Shown: positions 37,388-47,570, numbered from the stretch's first letter. The stretch: DNA of 64,000 bases from Paraglaciecola sp030730205 (GCF_052119645.1 NZ_JBGQOM010000001.1:558001-622000), one strand, 5' to 3'. Numbers and translations are program-made. The notes: generated by a model from the letters alone, not told the origin.

Positions 37388-37516
37388 ATAAGCTTCTATT
37401 TTTAATGAAATTTTCTATTTTTATCATACGTTATCTAAGAGTCGAGCGGTAGAGATTGCCTAAGGCAAGCTGCAAATGGTTAAATAGGCTATAGACTTTT
37501 CCCAGTTAGATTTGAC

Positions 37517-40500
37517 ATGCCACTGCCTATTCGTCGTTTCATTGTTATTTTACTGCTACTCATTCCGAGTCTTGCTTATTCTCAAAGCACCATCCAATTG
37601 CTTGAAACGGAAAACACCATTCGTTTGTCTGGCCAGCTCAAGATAATGTTTGAAGAAGAGCAGCAATTGACCGTTCAACAAGCGGCACAATTAATCGATA
37701 AATTTAACTGGCAATCTGGCGATAATCCTAATTACGGTTTAACTGACAAAGGCGCTTGGTTATATACCACCATAAGTAACGTCACTGATGTTGAAGACTG
37801 GGTCATAGATGTAGCATTTAGTCAGTTAGAAAAAGTGGACATCTACTTATTGATGGATGACAAAGTCATCGCCCAAGCGCAACAAGGTAAGGCGCGCTTT
37901 GGCCAACACTATCGTTTACCTACCCTTAAAACTGAACTGCCCTATGCCCAAACTCTATCTTTATTTATTCGCATTCAAAGCCCTCACGCTAGCCTAATTG
38001 CGCCGGTTGATATTCAAACCCACGCCTCCCATGAAAGAACAAACTTTTACGACAATCTATTATGGGGTTTGTTTTATGGCGGCCTGCTGATTTTAGCGAT
38101 TTACAATCTCATTTTGTTTATAGGAATTAAAGAAAAAAGTCTAATTGCATATGTGGGATATATTGCTGCTGTCATTGTGTGGCAGTTTGTTTGGAGCGGG
38201 CACTCGCATTTAATTATGCCAGAGGCGTTTTCACGCTGGGAAAATGAACACACCGATCTTATCTTCATCATTATTGGCGTTTTTTCTGGCCTATTTACCT
38301 GCGTATTTTTGGATATCAAAGTAACAGCGCCAAAAACCTTTGTTGTAGTGCGATCGAGCCTTATCTTACTTATTGTCCTTGGTTTTTGCTCTGTCATTAA
38401 TCTGTTCCCACCATTGTGGCAATCAAGTTTAGTGTATTTGGTCAGTCTAATAGCCATTACCAGTTACACCGTTGCGGGTTTTGAAAGCTACAGCAATCAG
38501 TTTTATGCAGCACGTTACTTTATCTTCGCTTGGAGTATTCTGGCCACTGCAGCCATTATTGGCATGCTTAGCTTAGCAGGAATATTTCCCTCAAATTTCT
38601 TTACCACTTATTGCTTTCAATTCGGCGTATTTTTAGAAGCAGGCTTGTTTTCACTCGCCTTAATGGATAAAAGTCGCCATCAACTAGAATTAGAGATAGC
38701 ACAAGCCACTAATGACTTGCGCAATAATATCGAATTAGTTGAAGAGCAAAATGCCCGTTTAGATATCGCCCGCAAAGAAGCTATCAATGCCAGTAACGTA
38801 AAATCACAGTTTCTGGCTAATATGAGCCACGAGATACGTACCCCACTCAATGCCATATTGGGTTTTAGTAAAGAACTGCATTCATCAGATTTGAGCCCGG
38901 AAAAACAAGAACAGGTCAGTATTATTAATGCCGCTGCCGATAATTTACTGACTATCGTCAATGACGTATTGGATTTTTCTAAAATTGAAGCCGGCAAGCT
39001 ACGAATAAACAATAACCCGTTTTCACCTACCCAAATGATCGAAGATTTAGTAAGTGTGATGGCTAAGTCTGCCCATTTAAAACACTTAGGGTTTAATTAT
39101 GATTTGTCGCCTTTACCTGAAAAACTGATTGGCGACAGTTACCGCATAAAGCAAATTTTGAATAACCTATTGGGTAATGCTCTTAAATTTACCGATCAAG
39201 GTCACATTGGCTTAGCAGTAAAAGGCTCGTTTTTAGACCATGGCATATACGAGTTGGAGTTTAAGATAGAAGATACCGGAATAGGCATTAGTCGCGAAGA
39301 CAGACGAAAACTGTTTGCAGCCTTTTCTCAAGTAGATGACGCCCTCAGCCGCTCATATCAAGGAACGGGGCTCGGATTGGTCATTTGCCAAGAGCTGGTA
39401 AATTTAATGCGCGGCGAACTCACTCTCCAAAGCACGCCAGGCTTGGGAAGTACCTTTACTGTTACCCTTAGAACCAATCTACTAAATAAAAAATTAAGTT
39501 TACGCAAAGACAGTGAGTGGCAAGGCAAAAATATCCTGTACTTCGACCCTGTTCCTTACTCACGCTATAGTGCAGTAAAGTTACTAAAAAATGTTGGAGC
39601 TTCGGTAACAGGAGTCGAATCCTTAAATGTGCTTAGTGAGTTAACCCATCATTACGATATGATTTTTATCTCAGTGCCGAGTCACAGAGAAAATGACTTG
39701 CCGGCTATTTTTGCCATCAGTCGGCAGCTCTCCTTTGACCAATCAATCTTACTGTACTCAGGAATCGATTCATTAATTCAACATAGTGATCTCATTGAGT
39801 CTTTTGATCATAAACTCCGTTTACCTCTGACCTTCAGCCGTTTAGGCAACCTATTGCACTTACCCCCAGTCAGCGCCGCAGACCAAGTTCAGCAAAGACT
39901 AATAAACTTGCCCAAGGCACGCGTGTTAGCCGTTGATGACATGGAAATTAATTTGCGTCTGCTCGCCACTTGGTTCAGAAATACTGACCTGCAATTGACC
40001 TTAGCCTATAGCGGTAAAGAAGCCGTAAAACAATGCTATGAAAATGAATTTGACCTCATATTAATGGATGTGCAAATGCCGAATATGGATGGTATTGCAA
40101 CCACCAAACGCATTCGTCAAACAGAGTTGAATTTTGGCACGCCTATTATCGCGGTCACGGCTCATGCCTTTAAAGAAGAGCAAGATCGTCTACTTGCTTC
40201 AGGTATGGACGACTATTTACCTAAACCCATCAATATCTCTGACTTAGTCGACTTAATCATAAGGTGGTGCCAGCAAGTTGAAGAAACACCACCAGAGTTG
40301 GCTCATTTTGAATGGACATCGGCATTAAAACGCACCAATCACAATGAAGAAGCAGCAGTAGAAATTCTTGAGCAATTTGTTAAACAGTTACCCGGCCTAC
40401 AGTCCAATATAGAACAATGTTTTAAAAGCCAAAATTTTATGGAAATGCAAGCTTTTGTGCATCAGTTACACGGTGCATGCTGTTACACCGGTGTGCCCAA

Positions 40501-40639
40501 ACTGCACAAGCTGTGTGAAGAGCTAGAAAGTGCTTTAAAATTAGGGCAATTTGATAAAGTAATTAAAAAAATGCCCTTATTTGCAGGGGCCTGCGACGGC
40601 ATTTTACACAGCGTCGAGCAGGGCCATTATTTGCGTTAA
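37517..40639 (+). CDS. 7TMR-DISM hybrid histidine kinase with receiver and Hpt domains (BarA-like output)
   Basis: A 1040-aa sensor. A signal peptide precedes a periplasmic 7TMR-DISM extracellular domain (about 25-175). Seven hydrophobic helices (about 180-390) follow, then a coiled linker, HisKA (H438 in NMSHEIRTPLNA), HATPase_c (GTGLGLVICQEL), a degenerate receiver-like region (about 670-795), a true receiver (D851 in LILMDVQMPN) and a C-terminal Hpt (H985 in HQLHGACCYTG). The last part closely resembles BarA, whereas the sensor is of the RetS/LadS type. It probably feeds a phosphorelay to a separate regulator. It is tail to tail with the next hybrid kinase. Confidence 0.9.
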   Translation: MPLPIRRFIVILLLLIPSLAYSQSTIQLLETENTIRLSGQLKIMFEEEQQLTVQQAAQLIDKFNWQSGDNPNYGLTDKGAWLYTTISNVTDVEDWVIDVAFSQLEKVDIYLLMDDKVIAQAQQGKARFGQHYRLPTLKTELPYAQTLSLFIRIQSPHASLIAPVDIQTHASHERTNFYDNLLWGLFYGGLLILAIYNLILFIGIKEKSLIAYVGYIAAVIVWQFVWSGHSHLIMPEAFSRWENEHTDLIFIIIGVFSGLFTCVFLDIKVTAPKTFVVVRSSLILLIVLGFCSVINLFPPLWQSSLVYLVSLIAITSYTVAGFESYSNQFYAARYFIFAWSILATAAIIGMLSLAGIFPSNFFTTYCFQFGVFLEAGLFSLALMDKSRHQLELEIAQATNDLRNNIELVEEQNARLDIARKEAINASNVKSQFLANMSHEIRTPLNAILGFSKELHSSDLSPEKQEQVSIINAAADNLLTIVNDVLDFSKIEAGKLRINNNPFSPTQMIEDLVSVMAKSAHLKHLGFNYDLSPLPEKLIGDSYRIKQILNNLLGNALKFTDQGHIGLAVKGSFLDHGIYELEFKIEDTGIGISREDRRKLFAAFSQVDDALSRSYQGTGLGLVICQELVNLMRGELTLQSTPGLGSTFTVTLRTNLLNKKLSLRKDSEWQGKNILYFDPVPYSRYSAVKLLKNVGASVTGVESLNVLSELTHHYDMIFISVPSHRENDLPAIFAISRQLSFDQSILLYSGIDSLIQHSDLIESFDHKLRLPLTFSRLGNLLHLPPVSAADQVQQRLINLPKARVLAVDDMEINLRLLATWFRNTDLQLTLAYSGKEAVKQCYENEFDLILMDVQMPNMDGIATTKRIRQTELNFGTPIIAVTAHAFKEEQDRLLASGMDDYLPKPINISDLVDLIIRWCQQVEETPPELAHFEWTSALKRTNHNEEAAVEILEQFVKQLPGLQSNIEQCFKSQNFMEMQAFVHQLHGACCYTGVPKLHKLCEELESALKLGQFDKVIKKMPLFAGACDGILHSVEQGHYLR

Positions 40640-40675
40640 TACTCAAGCTAACAAACATTAGCGAATTCATTTAGC

Positions 40676-43375
40676 CTAAGGGAATAAAATTTGTTGTAAC
40701 TTTATGAGTAACAGCCTTAGCTCGACAGGCTTGGCAAGGTAACCATCAAAGCCTAGTTGCTCATACGCATCAATGTCTTCACTCATCGCATTGGCAGTGA
40801 GCGCAATAATCGGTAAGGCCGGATACTCCACTTTAATTGCTCTACAGGCTTCCCTTCCGTCCATCAGCGGCATGTGGATATCCATCAACACCATATCAAT
40901 GTGCTGCTTTTGTACTATGTTGATAGCCTCAAGCCCGTTGCCAACAAAGATTAACGTCGCTTGAGTAGGCTCCAACATAGCTTGAACAACCATCTGATTT
41001 ATTTCATTATCCTCAGCAACGAGTATGATCTTACCGCTGAAATCAAAGGCTTCAGCCTCAATATCCTGAGGCTGTGCAACAGGCTCTAAAACCTGCTGTA
41101 ACGGTAAAGTCACAGTAAATACAGAGCCCCTGCCAACTTCACTTGCAACCGTTATCGTTCCCCCCATCAAATTGACTAAGGAGTAGGTAATCGACAAACC
41201 TAGCCCTGTCCCACCAAATTTACGGGTGGTTGAGCTATCGGCTTGCTCAAAACGTTGAAATAATCGCTGTAATTGTTCTGCATTAATCCCGATACCCGTA
41301 TCGCGAATTTCAAACACCAGTGTTGCTTTAACGGCATCGTGACAAACACTTAATTGCACCTTGCCCGCCTCAGTAAATTTAATCGCATTCGCCGCTAAGT
41401 TTAATAATATTTGTTTTATTCGCGTGGGGTCGCCTAACCAATAGGGATGATCAACTTGGTTCAAAATCGCAAACTCGATATGCTTTGTATTTGCCAGCAT
41501 AGATAAGTCGGATTGAAGATATTCAAGCAGTTCGTGCAGATCAAACCCACCTTGTTCCAACACCAACTTATTCGCCTCTATTTTAGAAAAATCGAGAATG
41601 TCATTAATTATAATGTTGAGTCCCTTAATGGAATACATGGCCTTTTTTAGTAAGGCTTTACCTTGAAGACTAACAACATCTTTATTAAGAACTTGCAAAG
41701 TGCCATAAATACCGTTCAGAGGCGTACGAATTTCATGGCTCATATTGGCTAAAAATTTCGATTTTGCTTGATTAGCTTGCTCAGCTTGCTCCCTTGCTTG
41801 AGCCAACACTCGCTCATGTTCTAATTGCTCTGTCAGGTCATACGCAATGCCCAAAAAGCCAAATAATTGTTGTTGGTGGTCAAATAAACTTGTCACTGTT
41901 AAGCGCACGGGAATATGGCGACCACTTTTATGAACATAAGTCCATTTGTTCACATCTGGCCCGCCACGACGGGCTTTAGTTACGAAGACTTCAAAGCCTG
42001 GTTCAACTGGATAGCCAAATTCTTCACTTAACTGTTGCGCCTTAGTAACGACTTCTTCACTAATATGAAGCAGAGCGGCGGTATGGGTATTGACTAACTC
42101 TTGTGCTGCATACCCCAACAAGGACTCTGCTGCAGGATTAAACCCGGTAATAAGCCCATCTACATCAGTGGTGATGATAGCGTAAGCGGCACTTTCGAGA
42201 ATACTGCGCTGCAAAACGTTAGCCTGAGAAATCTCCCTCATTCTATTGGCTACTTCTTTTTCAAGCGCAATATTAGCTTCTTGCAAGGTATGTTGTTTTA
42301 CCCGAGAGAGTTCGGTTTTATGCTCAGCAGATTGCCTGATACGAGCAGTAACTAAATACAAGGTTAACACCAGCAAAATCACTAAAATGCTTAACCCCAT
42401 GACCGTAAAAAACGCCTGATGTGGGGCTGGCAAAAGTAAAGATTCAACAAATTCGGGTTGAGCTCTCAGTTCTAATAGCCACTGACGCCCATAAAGCCCA
42501 ATGGTTTGAGTCACTAAAGCGGCCTGCGCAGTCTCATCATCCATCTTGCCAAATTGATAAAACAGCTTTGATTCGCCATCCGTGATGTCTTTAATGCTCA
42601 GGGCAACATCATTTTGAGTGGCGATATAACTGTTTAATACATCATCAGCAAAAATGGGGGCATAAGACCACCCCTGAATATTCGCCAAACGCTGTGATTC
42701 AGTGAGCTCTCCGGCATTTGCTGCGTAAATAGGCATTAAAATTAAAAAACCATAGGCGGTTTCGTCATTTGCCTGTACCAATTTGATTGGGGCAGTTAGC
42801 CGAACGTCATTATGAATGGCGGCTTGCAGCGCAGCATGGCGACGGTTGGATTCTGAGCCAATATCCAAGCCCAAAGCCGCTTTATTCTTTGCCTCAGGCT
42901 CTATATATTGAACGATAAATAGCGTGTCGGTATGACGTTGCAATTGCCGTATGTTGAAGATACCGTCGGGGCGGTCTTGTCTGGCAAAAGCAATAAAATT
43001 TTCTTGCTCACTGGGGTCAATATAGCGAATCACCCCAAAGCCATTGGCACCAGGAAACTCTTTGCCAACATCCCGAGAAGCACTGTAGGCTTGCATATTC
43101 GCGTAGTTAAATTGCTCCATGCCAGTGGTTACCACGGCTCCTCGCAAGCCACGTAATCCATACTGATACAGCGTTATCCAATCACTGACTGTTTCACTAA
43201 GAAGCTCAAGGCGTGATTGTAACTGTTGCTGTATGTGCTGCTGATTATCCGCTGATTGACGTTTATCGGCATAACCAGCAACCAATAGCCCAACAATAAA
43301 AATACTCAAAAGCAAATAGAGTAACTTTTGATTTATTTTAATGCGTCTTGTCATTGGCGACTCTTGGCTTTGCAT
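40676..43375 (-). CDS. CHASE-PAS hybrid histidine kinase
   Basis: An 899-aa membrane sensor. One helix (about 13-32) and another (about 325-345) flank a periplasmic CHASE domain (about 80-280), a fold that binds small ligands. A PAS domain (about 385-510), HisKA (H547 in NMSHEIRTPLNG), HATPase_c (GTGLGLSITYSL) and a C-terminal receiver (D832 in VLMDIHMPLMDG) follow. There is no Hpt domain, so an external one is required, possibly that of the convergent kinase. Start alternatives are ATG 43375 and ATG 43354; the latter has the better-placed AAGAG. A 12-bp inverted repeat lies upstream. Confidence 0.9.
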   Translation of the reverse strand: MQSQESPMTRRIKINQKLLYLLLSIFIVGLLVAGYADKRQSADNQQHIQQQLQSRLELLSETVSDWITLYQYGLRGLRGAVVTTGMEQFNYANMQAYSASRDVGKEFPGANGFGVIRYIDPSEQENFIAFARQDRPDGIFNIRQLQRHTDTLFIVQYIEPEAKNKAALGLDIGSESNRRHAALQAAIHNDVRLTAPIKLVQANDETAYGFLILMPIYAANAGELTESQRLANIQGWSYAPIFADDVLNSYIATQNDVALSIKDITDGESKLFYQFGKMDDETAQAALVTQTIGLYGRQWLLELRAQPEFVESLLLPAPHQAFFTVMGLSILVILLVLTLYLVTARIRQSAEHKTELSRVKQHTLQEANIALEKEVANRMREISQANVLQRSILESAAYAIITTDVDGLITGFNPAAESLLGYAAQELVNTHTAALLHISEEVVTKAQQLSEEFGYPVEPGFEVFVTKARRGGPDVNKWTYVHKSGRHIPVRLTVTSLFDHQQQLFGFLGIAYDLTEQLEHERVLAQAREQAEQANQAKSKFLANMSHEIRTPLNGIYGTLQVLNKDVVSLQGKALLKKAMYSIKGLNIIINDILDFSKIEANKLVLEQGGFDLHELLEYLQSDLSMLANTKHIEFAILNQVDHPYWLGDPTRIKQILLNLAANAIKFTEAGKVQLSVCHDAVKATLVFEIRDTGIGINAEQLQRLFQRFEQADSSTTRKFGGTGLGLSITYSLVNLMGGTITVASEVGRGSVFTVTLPLQQVLEPVAQPQDIEAEAFDFSGKIILVAEDNEINQMVVQAMLEPTQATLIFVGNGLEAINIVQKQHIDMVLMDIHMPLMDGREACRAIKVEYPALPIIALTANAMSEDIDAYEQLGFDGYLAKPVELRLLLIKLQQILFP

Positions 43376-43432
43376 AGTTCACTTTATTCCAAGCTACAGG
43401 ATTTTGCATATGCATGGCCGCAAACCCTTGAT

Positions 43433-43496
43433 TGAATTAACTTACCTAACCAAAGGATAGCCATCTTAGCTCTGCTAACCATATTAAGTTAATTCA
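43433..43496. repeat. 12-bp perfect inverted repeat upstream of the CHASE kinase
   Basis: TGAATTAACTTA (43433-43444) and TAAGTTAATTCA (43485-43496) are exact reverse complements, separated by 40 nt. The element lies between the DUF2982 stop and the CHASE kinase start, so it could be a regulatory site, a cruciform or a terminator-like structure without a T-run. Its role is not clear. Confidence 0.5.
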
Positions 43497-43586
43497 CTCT
43501 GAGGTGGTAGCTTGTTGCACAACCTATGGCTTAGCCGTGTTTAATAAGGTGCATGCAAAGCCCATTATGTTACCCAACTAATGCGC

Positions 43587-44279
43587 TCAGATATGGCTTG
43601 TATGGTCTACCAAAACATGTTGCTGACATTGTTTGAGCAGTTTAACAAATTCATGTTCACTGCGATCTAACTCACCTGCCGCGATAAAAATATCAAAACC
43701 CAAACGCATGCGTAACTTTTGCATCCGATTAGCCAACATCGCTTGAATACCTTTGTAAGTGTTACCTTCGGCGTCTTTGTAATAATCATCCTCTAATAAA
43801 TCAGCCCCGTAGCAGTTGCCTGTATTACATTGCTCACGGTCTTGACCGTAAAGCAGCAATGGTCGCTGTTCCATCAAAATATGGCTTATCAAACGAGGAG
43901 AGATATGGGCTAGAAACGGCTGATAAGACTTCAGTTTAATGCCCACCATAGACAACTCTTGGTAGTCTAAACCTTTAGTAACACGGGGGACGCCCATGCG
44001 CTGTACATTATTCCAGTCTAGTTGCCATCGGCCACTTTTATGCTGAAAGTACAACGTTTTTCGTGATAAAACAAAACTGTGCAAGGGTTCGCGAAATTTA
44101 AAAAAAGCCACCAGTAAAGTAACAATAGAAAAACTGGTTAACAATATACCAATTAAATAGGCGCTCTTGGGCAACCAAATAAGCAACTGGCTAGCGACCA
44201 ACAAACCAAACACACCGATTATTGTGGTCGTGAACACATTGCGTTTAGCTGCACGGCGAATTTCTATTAGCTCTTGCAT
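43587..44279 (-). CDS. DUF2982 membrane protein
   Basis: A 230-aa protein with two close hydrophobic segments (about 17-35 and 40-60) and a cytoplasmic domain containing RMGVPRVTKGLDYQELSMVG and FLAHISPRLISHILMEQRPLL, as in the DUF2982 family of marine gammaproteobacteria. The family has no established function. It starts 3 bp after a 41-aa ORF and lies downstream of the RND efflux genes on the same strand. Confidence 0.78.
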   Translation of the reverse strand: MQELIEIRRAAKRNVFTTTIIGVFGLLVASQLLIWLPKSAYLIGILLTSFSIVTLLVAFFKFREPLHSFVLSRKTLYFQHKSGRWQLDWNNVQRMGVPRVTKGLDYQELSMVGIKLKSYQPFLAHISPRLISHILMEQRPLLLYGQDREQCNTGNCYGADLLEDDYYKDAEGNTYKGIQAMLANRMQKLRMRLGFDIFIAAGELDRSEHEFVKLLKQCQQHVLVDHTSHI

Positions 44280-44282
44280 TGT

Positions 44283-44408
44283 TTACAGCCAAAAGTAGGT
44301 GAATACAAAGTACATAATAATGCCCCATAGGATGACCATGCGCCAGCGTTGACAGTATCTACAGTCTGTCTGCCACCACGGTTTTTTATGTTTATGTTTG
44401 TCTAACAT
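44283..44408 (-). CDS. 41-aa single-span membrane protein (small ORF)
   Basis: An ORF of 41 codons on the minus strand, between the RND permease stop (27 bp away) and the DUF2982 start (3 bp away). The product is strongly basic at the N-terminus (MLDKHKHKKPWW), has a Cys pair C16-x-x-C19 in a tryptophan-rich loop, and ends in a hydrophobic helix (about 24-41). Tight spacing, an N-in positive charge pattern and full use of the gap support a real gene. The ribosome binding site is weak (AGG). It may help the efflux pump or DUF2982; no family was recognised. Confidence 0.65.
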   Translation of the reverse strand: MLDKHKHKKPWWQTDCRYCQRWRMVILWGIIMYFVFTYFWL

Positions 44409-44435
44409 TAGGCCTAGCTAACCTATCAATAAGGG

Positions 44436-47400
44436 TTACGCAGCAAGTGGCATCTTGGTTTGCTTTGCTCGGTACATCACTGCCACCACAAGTGGTGTGA
44501 AAATGAGTGACAATATAATAGAAAACCCTACCCCGCCAGCCAACACCACCGCTAAAGGCGGCCAAAACGTCCCGTCACTAAACAATAATAAAGGAACAAA
44601 GCCACCCACTGTGGTAACTGTCGTTGATAGAATATGCCGACTACAGCCCATCACTTCTTGCACAATGTGCTGCACATTGCCCGCTTTAGCAAGGGGATTA
44701 GCATTGATCGCGGCAATCACTACAATTGAACCATTAATGGCCACACCAATCAGACCTGCACAAGCTAAAAGCGGATTAAACCCCAGCGGTAAACCAGACA
44801 GCCAAAGACTTAGCATACCTAAACCAACTGACAACACCGCCACGACGCCAATTAACAATGCTAAACGCACGCTACTGAAGGACAGAATTAACGTTGTTAT
44901 CATCAATACAAGAAGAACAGGAGCATAGGTCGCTAACTGCCCTAAGGCCTCTTTTTGTTTATCGGCATCACCCGCCAATTTAAATTCGTAGCCCTTAGGT
45001 AAGGTGAAATTTAATTCAACAAGTTTTTGTTGCACCTTGCGACTTACATCAATTGCAGTGGCGCCTGGCAGTAGAAACGCTTCAACATTATTGACTCGAA
45101 CTCCATTTAAGCGCGTTATTGCAGCAACACTGGGGCGTAAGGTAAACTCCCCCAAAGCGGCGACGGTCAAACGTGCATATGTCTCAGACTCCGCTTGATT
45201 ACCTTGATACAGAGGCAGGGCTTGAATAGCAGACACTGTATTACGGTGCTGCTGAGCGACCCTAATCCGAATAGGCACTTCTTCGGTGCCCTCTAAAATT
45301 GAGCCACCGAGTTTACCATCAAGGGCCATTTGTAACTGCTCAGCGATATTGACTAAAGACAAACCAGCAAGTTGGCTGGTATCTCGATTAGTATCAAGCA
45401 CTAATTCAGACTCACCGAGGGTAATAGAGGCGATAGTTTGATTGATACCCGGGACCTGAGACATCGCAAAACGGACTTGCTCGCCTAGTTGATTAAGCAT
45501 ATCAAGATCTGGCCCCAGAATTTTAAAGCCCACCGGCGCGCTGATGGGAGGGCCTTGGCCAAAGGCCCGCACCACAAATTTCACCTCTGTAAACTGCTCG
45601 TCCAACAAGTGTTGCAATTCGCCTATTAACCTTTTAGCGCGCCCAACACTCTCAACCGTCACGACCGCATTGGCAAAGTGGGGAGAATTATCACGATTCA
45701 TCACTTGGTTATAATACACAGATGGGCTTGAGCCACCCACCAACCACGTGACTTGCCGCACCCCGCTTTGACGTCTGATAAATTCATCAGCTTGCAAGGC
45801 CAGCTTTTCGGTTTGTTCAATGGCCGTGCCCTCAGGCATCCACAAATACACTTCAAACTGATCACGATCAGCGCTAGGAAAAAACACGTTGCCCAGCTGG
45901 CTTGCTAAAACAAAGCCTGATACCGCAATCAGGGTGCTAAGACTAATCCCTAGTAAAGGACGTCTTAGGGCTTTTTCTAAAATTTGTCTAAAACGTTGGC
46001 TTACATGAGGCAATTGCGCGCCTTGGTGGTACCAATGGCGACTTGTGCTGACTTTTCCTTTGGGTAACAATCTGGCTGCCAGCGCGGCAATAATAGTCAA
46101 TGAAATAAATAGCGAGCCTAGCAACGCCATGACTACGCTAATAGCAATAGAGCCGATAAAATCTCCGATATTGCCCGGCAAGAGAAAAATAGGCATAAAA
46201 CCCAAAATGGTAGTCAGTGTAGAAGCCAATAAGGGAACAAACAAATGGCGAATGCTGCTGACTAAGGCTTCAAGCCGCGACACATTATTATGGGCCAATT
46301 TTGCTCGGATCTCATCGGTAATAACAATGGCATTGTCAATCAATAAGCCGATAGCGATGATGATCCCAAAAATAGACATCTGGTGAATTTGTTCGTCAAA
46401 AAAACTCAATGAAAACAGCACAAAACTGGCACACAATGGCAACGATAAGCCGACGATCCAAGAAGCGCGTACGCCCATAAAAAATAACACCACGACCATC
46501 ACTACCACACAGCCCATCAGCAAGTTTTGCACTAATTGCGACAAGCGGGCATCGGTATAGATGTTTTGTTCAAAAACAATATCTGCGCTCACCGTTGCGC
46601 CAAATTGTTGATTAAACTCCTCGACTGCTGCCTTGGCATTTTTCGTCCATGTATCCACCCTTACGGTGGTTTGCATGCGCACCGCGACAAACACCACTTT
46701 TTCGCCATTGACGAGGCCAATGTCGTCAACTGGGGTACGCCACCCGCGCTCCACGGTGGCAATATCTCCCACACGCAACAACCCTCCCTGTGGATTTGCC
46801 TTAAGTGGAAGCTGCCTTATTCTTTCTACGCTGTCGAGTTCATCGGCAATTTGTAAGCGCACGTCTTGCACACTGCCCCGCAACACACCTGCGGGCACCT
46901 TTGGATCGGCATGACTTACCGCGTTGCTAGCCTGCGCTATAGTCAAACCGGCAGCATGTAATTCATGGGGATCGATCATGACCTTAATTTCTTCATTTAA
47001 TTCGCCATAAGTCCTGACTAACTCAGTGCCACTAACATTGCGTAGACGATCGGCGAGTTCATCAGCCATACGACTGACAATCGTCATTGATGTTGCAAGG
47101 TCTGCCGTAGGTTTTAACCCCAGCAACAAGGTAAATGAGGTAGCACCGCGGCGCTCATCTAAAACTGGCTCTGATACCCCTGCCGGAAACGCTTTTTGGG
47201 CGTCGCTTAGCGCCTGGCGTATTTTTGAAAAAATCTGCTCATTTGACGAGTTGTCAACCCATGCCTGTAGTTCTAGAACAATAATTGAAATACCCGCTCG
47301 CGACGTGGATTTGATCTCATGGATTTCAAAAAGCTGACGCAGTTCATCTTCAATGACATCAGTTACCAAGGCTTCAACGCGTTCTGCTGAAGCCCCAGGA

Positions 47401-47570
47401 TAAGCCGTGATGACTAAGGCGTTACGCGTATCGATGCGCGGATCTTCTAAACGTGGTAAATTCATAACGGCAGACAAACCTGCCACTAACAACACCAAAA
47501 TACTCAGCACTAATAAATGTTTATTGCGATAAAACAAGCTGTACCAAGGTGCGGTTTTTGGCACACTCAT
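44436..47570 (-). CDS. RND efflux transporter, inner-membrane permease (AcrB/HAE family)
   Basis: A 1044-aa proton-driven pump with the usual 12 membrane segments and two large periplasmic loops. The N-terminal helix is followed by LPRLEDPRIDTRNALV, an early family motif, and the TM4 proton-relay region reads IGLLIDNAIVI; the second acid of the classic DD pair is Asn here. It overlaps the adaptor gene by 4 bp (ATGA) and is followed by a small ORF and DUF2982. The pump belongs to a subfamily different from AcrB proper; the substrate (drugs, metals or organic compounds) is not predictable. A TolC-type channel must come from elsewhere. Confidence 0.93.
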   Translation of the reverse strand: MSVPKTAPWYSLFYRNKHLLVLSILVLLVAGLSAVMNLPRLEDPRIDTRNALVITAYPGASAERVEALVTDVIEDELRQLFEIHEIKSTSRAGISIIVLELQAWVDNSSNEQIFSKIRQALSDAQKAFPAGVSEPVLDERRGATSFTLLLGLKPTADLATSMTIVSRMADELADRLRNVSGTELVRTYGELNEEIKVMIDPHELHAAGLTIAQASNAVSHADPKVPAGVLRGSVQDVRLQIADELDSVERIRQLPLKANPQGGLLRVGDIATVERGWRTPVDDIGLVNGEKVVFVAVRMQTTVRVDTWTKNAKAAVEEFNQQFGATVSADIVFEQNIYTDARLSQLVQNLLMGCVVVMVVVLFFMGVRASWIVGLSLPLCASFVLFSLSFFDEQIHQMSIFGIIIAIGLLIDNAIVITDEIRAKLAHNNVSRLEALVSSIRHLFVPLLASTLTTILGFMPIFLLPGNIGDFIGSIAISVVMALLGSLFISLTIIAALAARLLPKGKVSTSRHWYHQGAQLPHVSQRFRQILEKALRRPLLGISLSTLIAVSGFVLASQLGNVFFPSADRDQFEVYLWMPEGTAIEQTEKLALQADEFIRRQSGVRQVTWLVGGSSPSVYYNQVMNRDNSPHFANAVVTVESVGRAKRLIGELQHLLDEQFTEVKFVVRAFGQGPPISAPVGFKILGPDLDMLNQLGEQVRFAMSQVPGINQTIASITLGESELVLDTNRDTSQLAGLSLVNIAEQLQMALDGKLGGSILEGTEEVPIRIRVAQQHRNTVSAIQALPLYQGNQAESETYARLTVAALGEFTLRPSVAAITRLNGVRVNNVEAFLLPGATAIDVSRKVQQKLVELNFTLPKGYEFKLAGDADKQKEALGQLATYAPVLLVLMITTLILSFSSVRLALLIGVVAVLSVGLGMLSLWLSGLPLGFNPLLACAGLIGVAINGSIVVIAAINANPLAKAGNVQHIVQEVMGCSRHILSTTVTTVGGFVPLLLFSDGTFWPPLAVVLAGGVGFSIILSLIFTPLVVAVMYRAKQTKMPLAA

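Noticed and set aside
38101..38457. 118-codon antisense ORF within the 7TMR-DISM kinase
   Set aside because: Lies entirely within a membrane-domain coding region and has no family resemblance.
44455..44928. 157-codon forward ORF antisense to the RND permease
   Set aside because: Shadow frame of a conserved 1044-aa gene; threonine/proline-rich low-quality translation.
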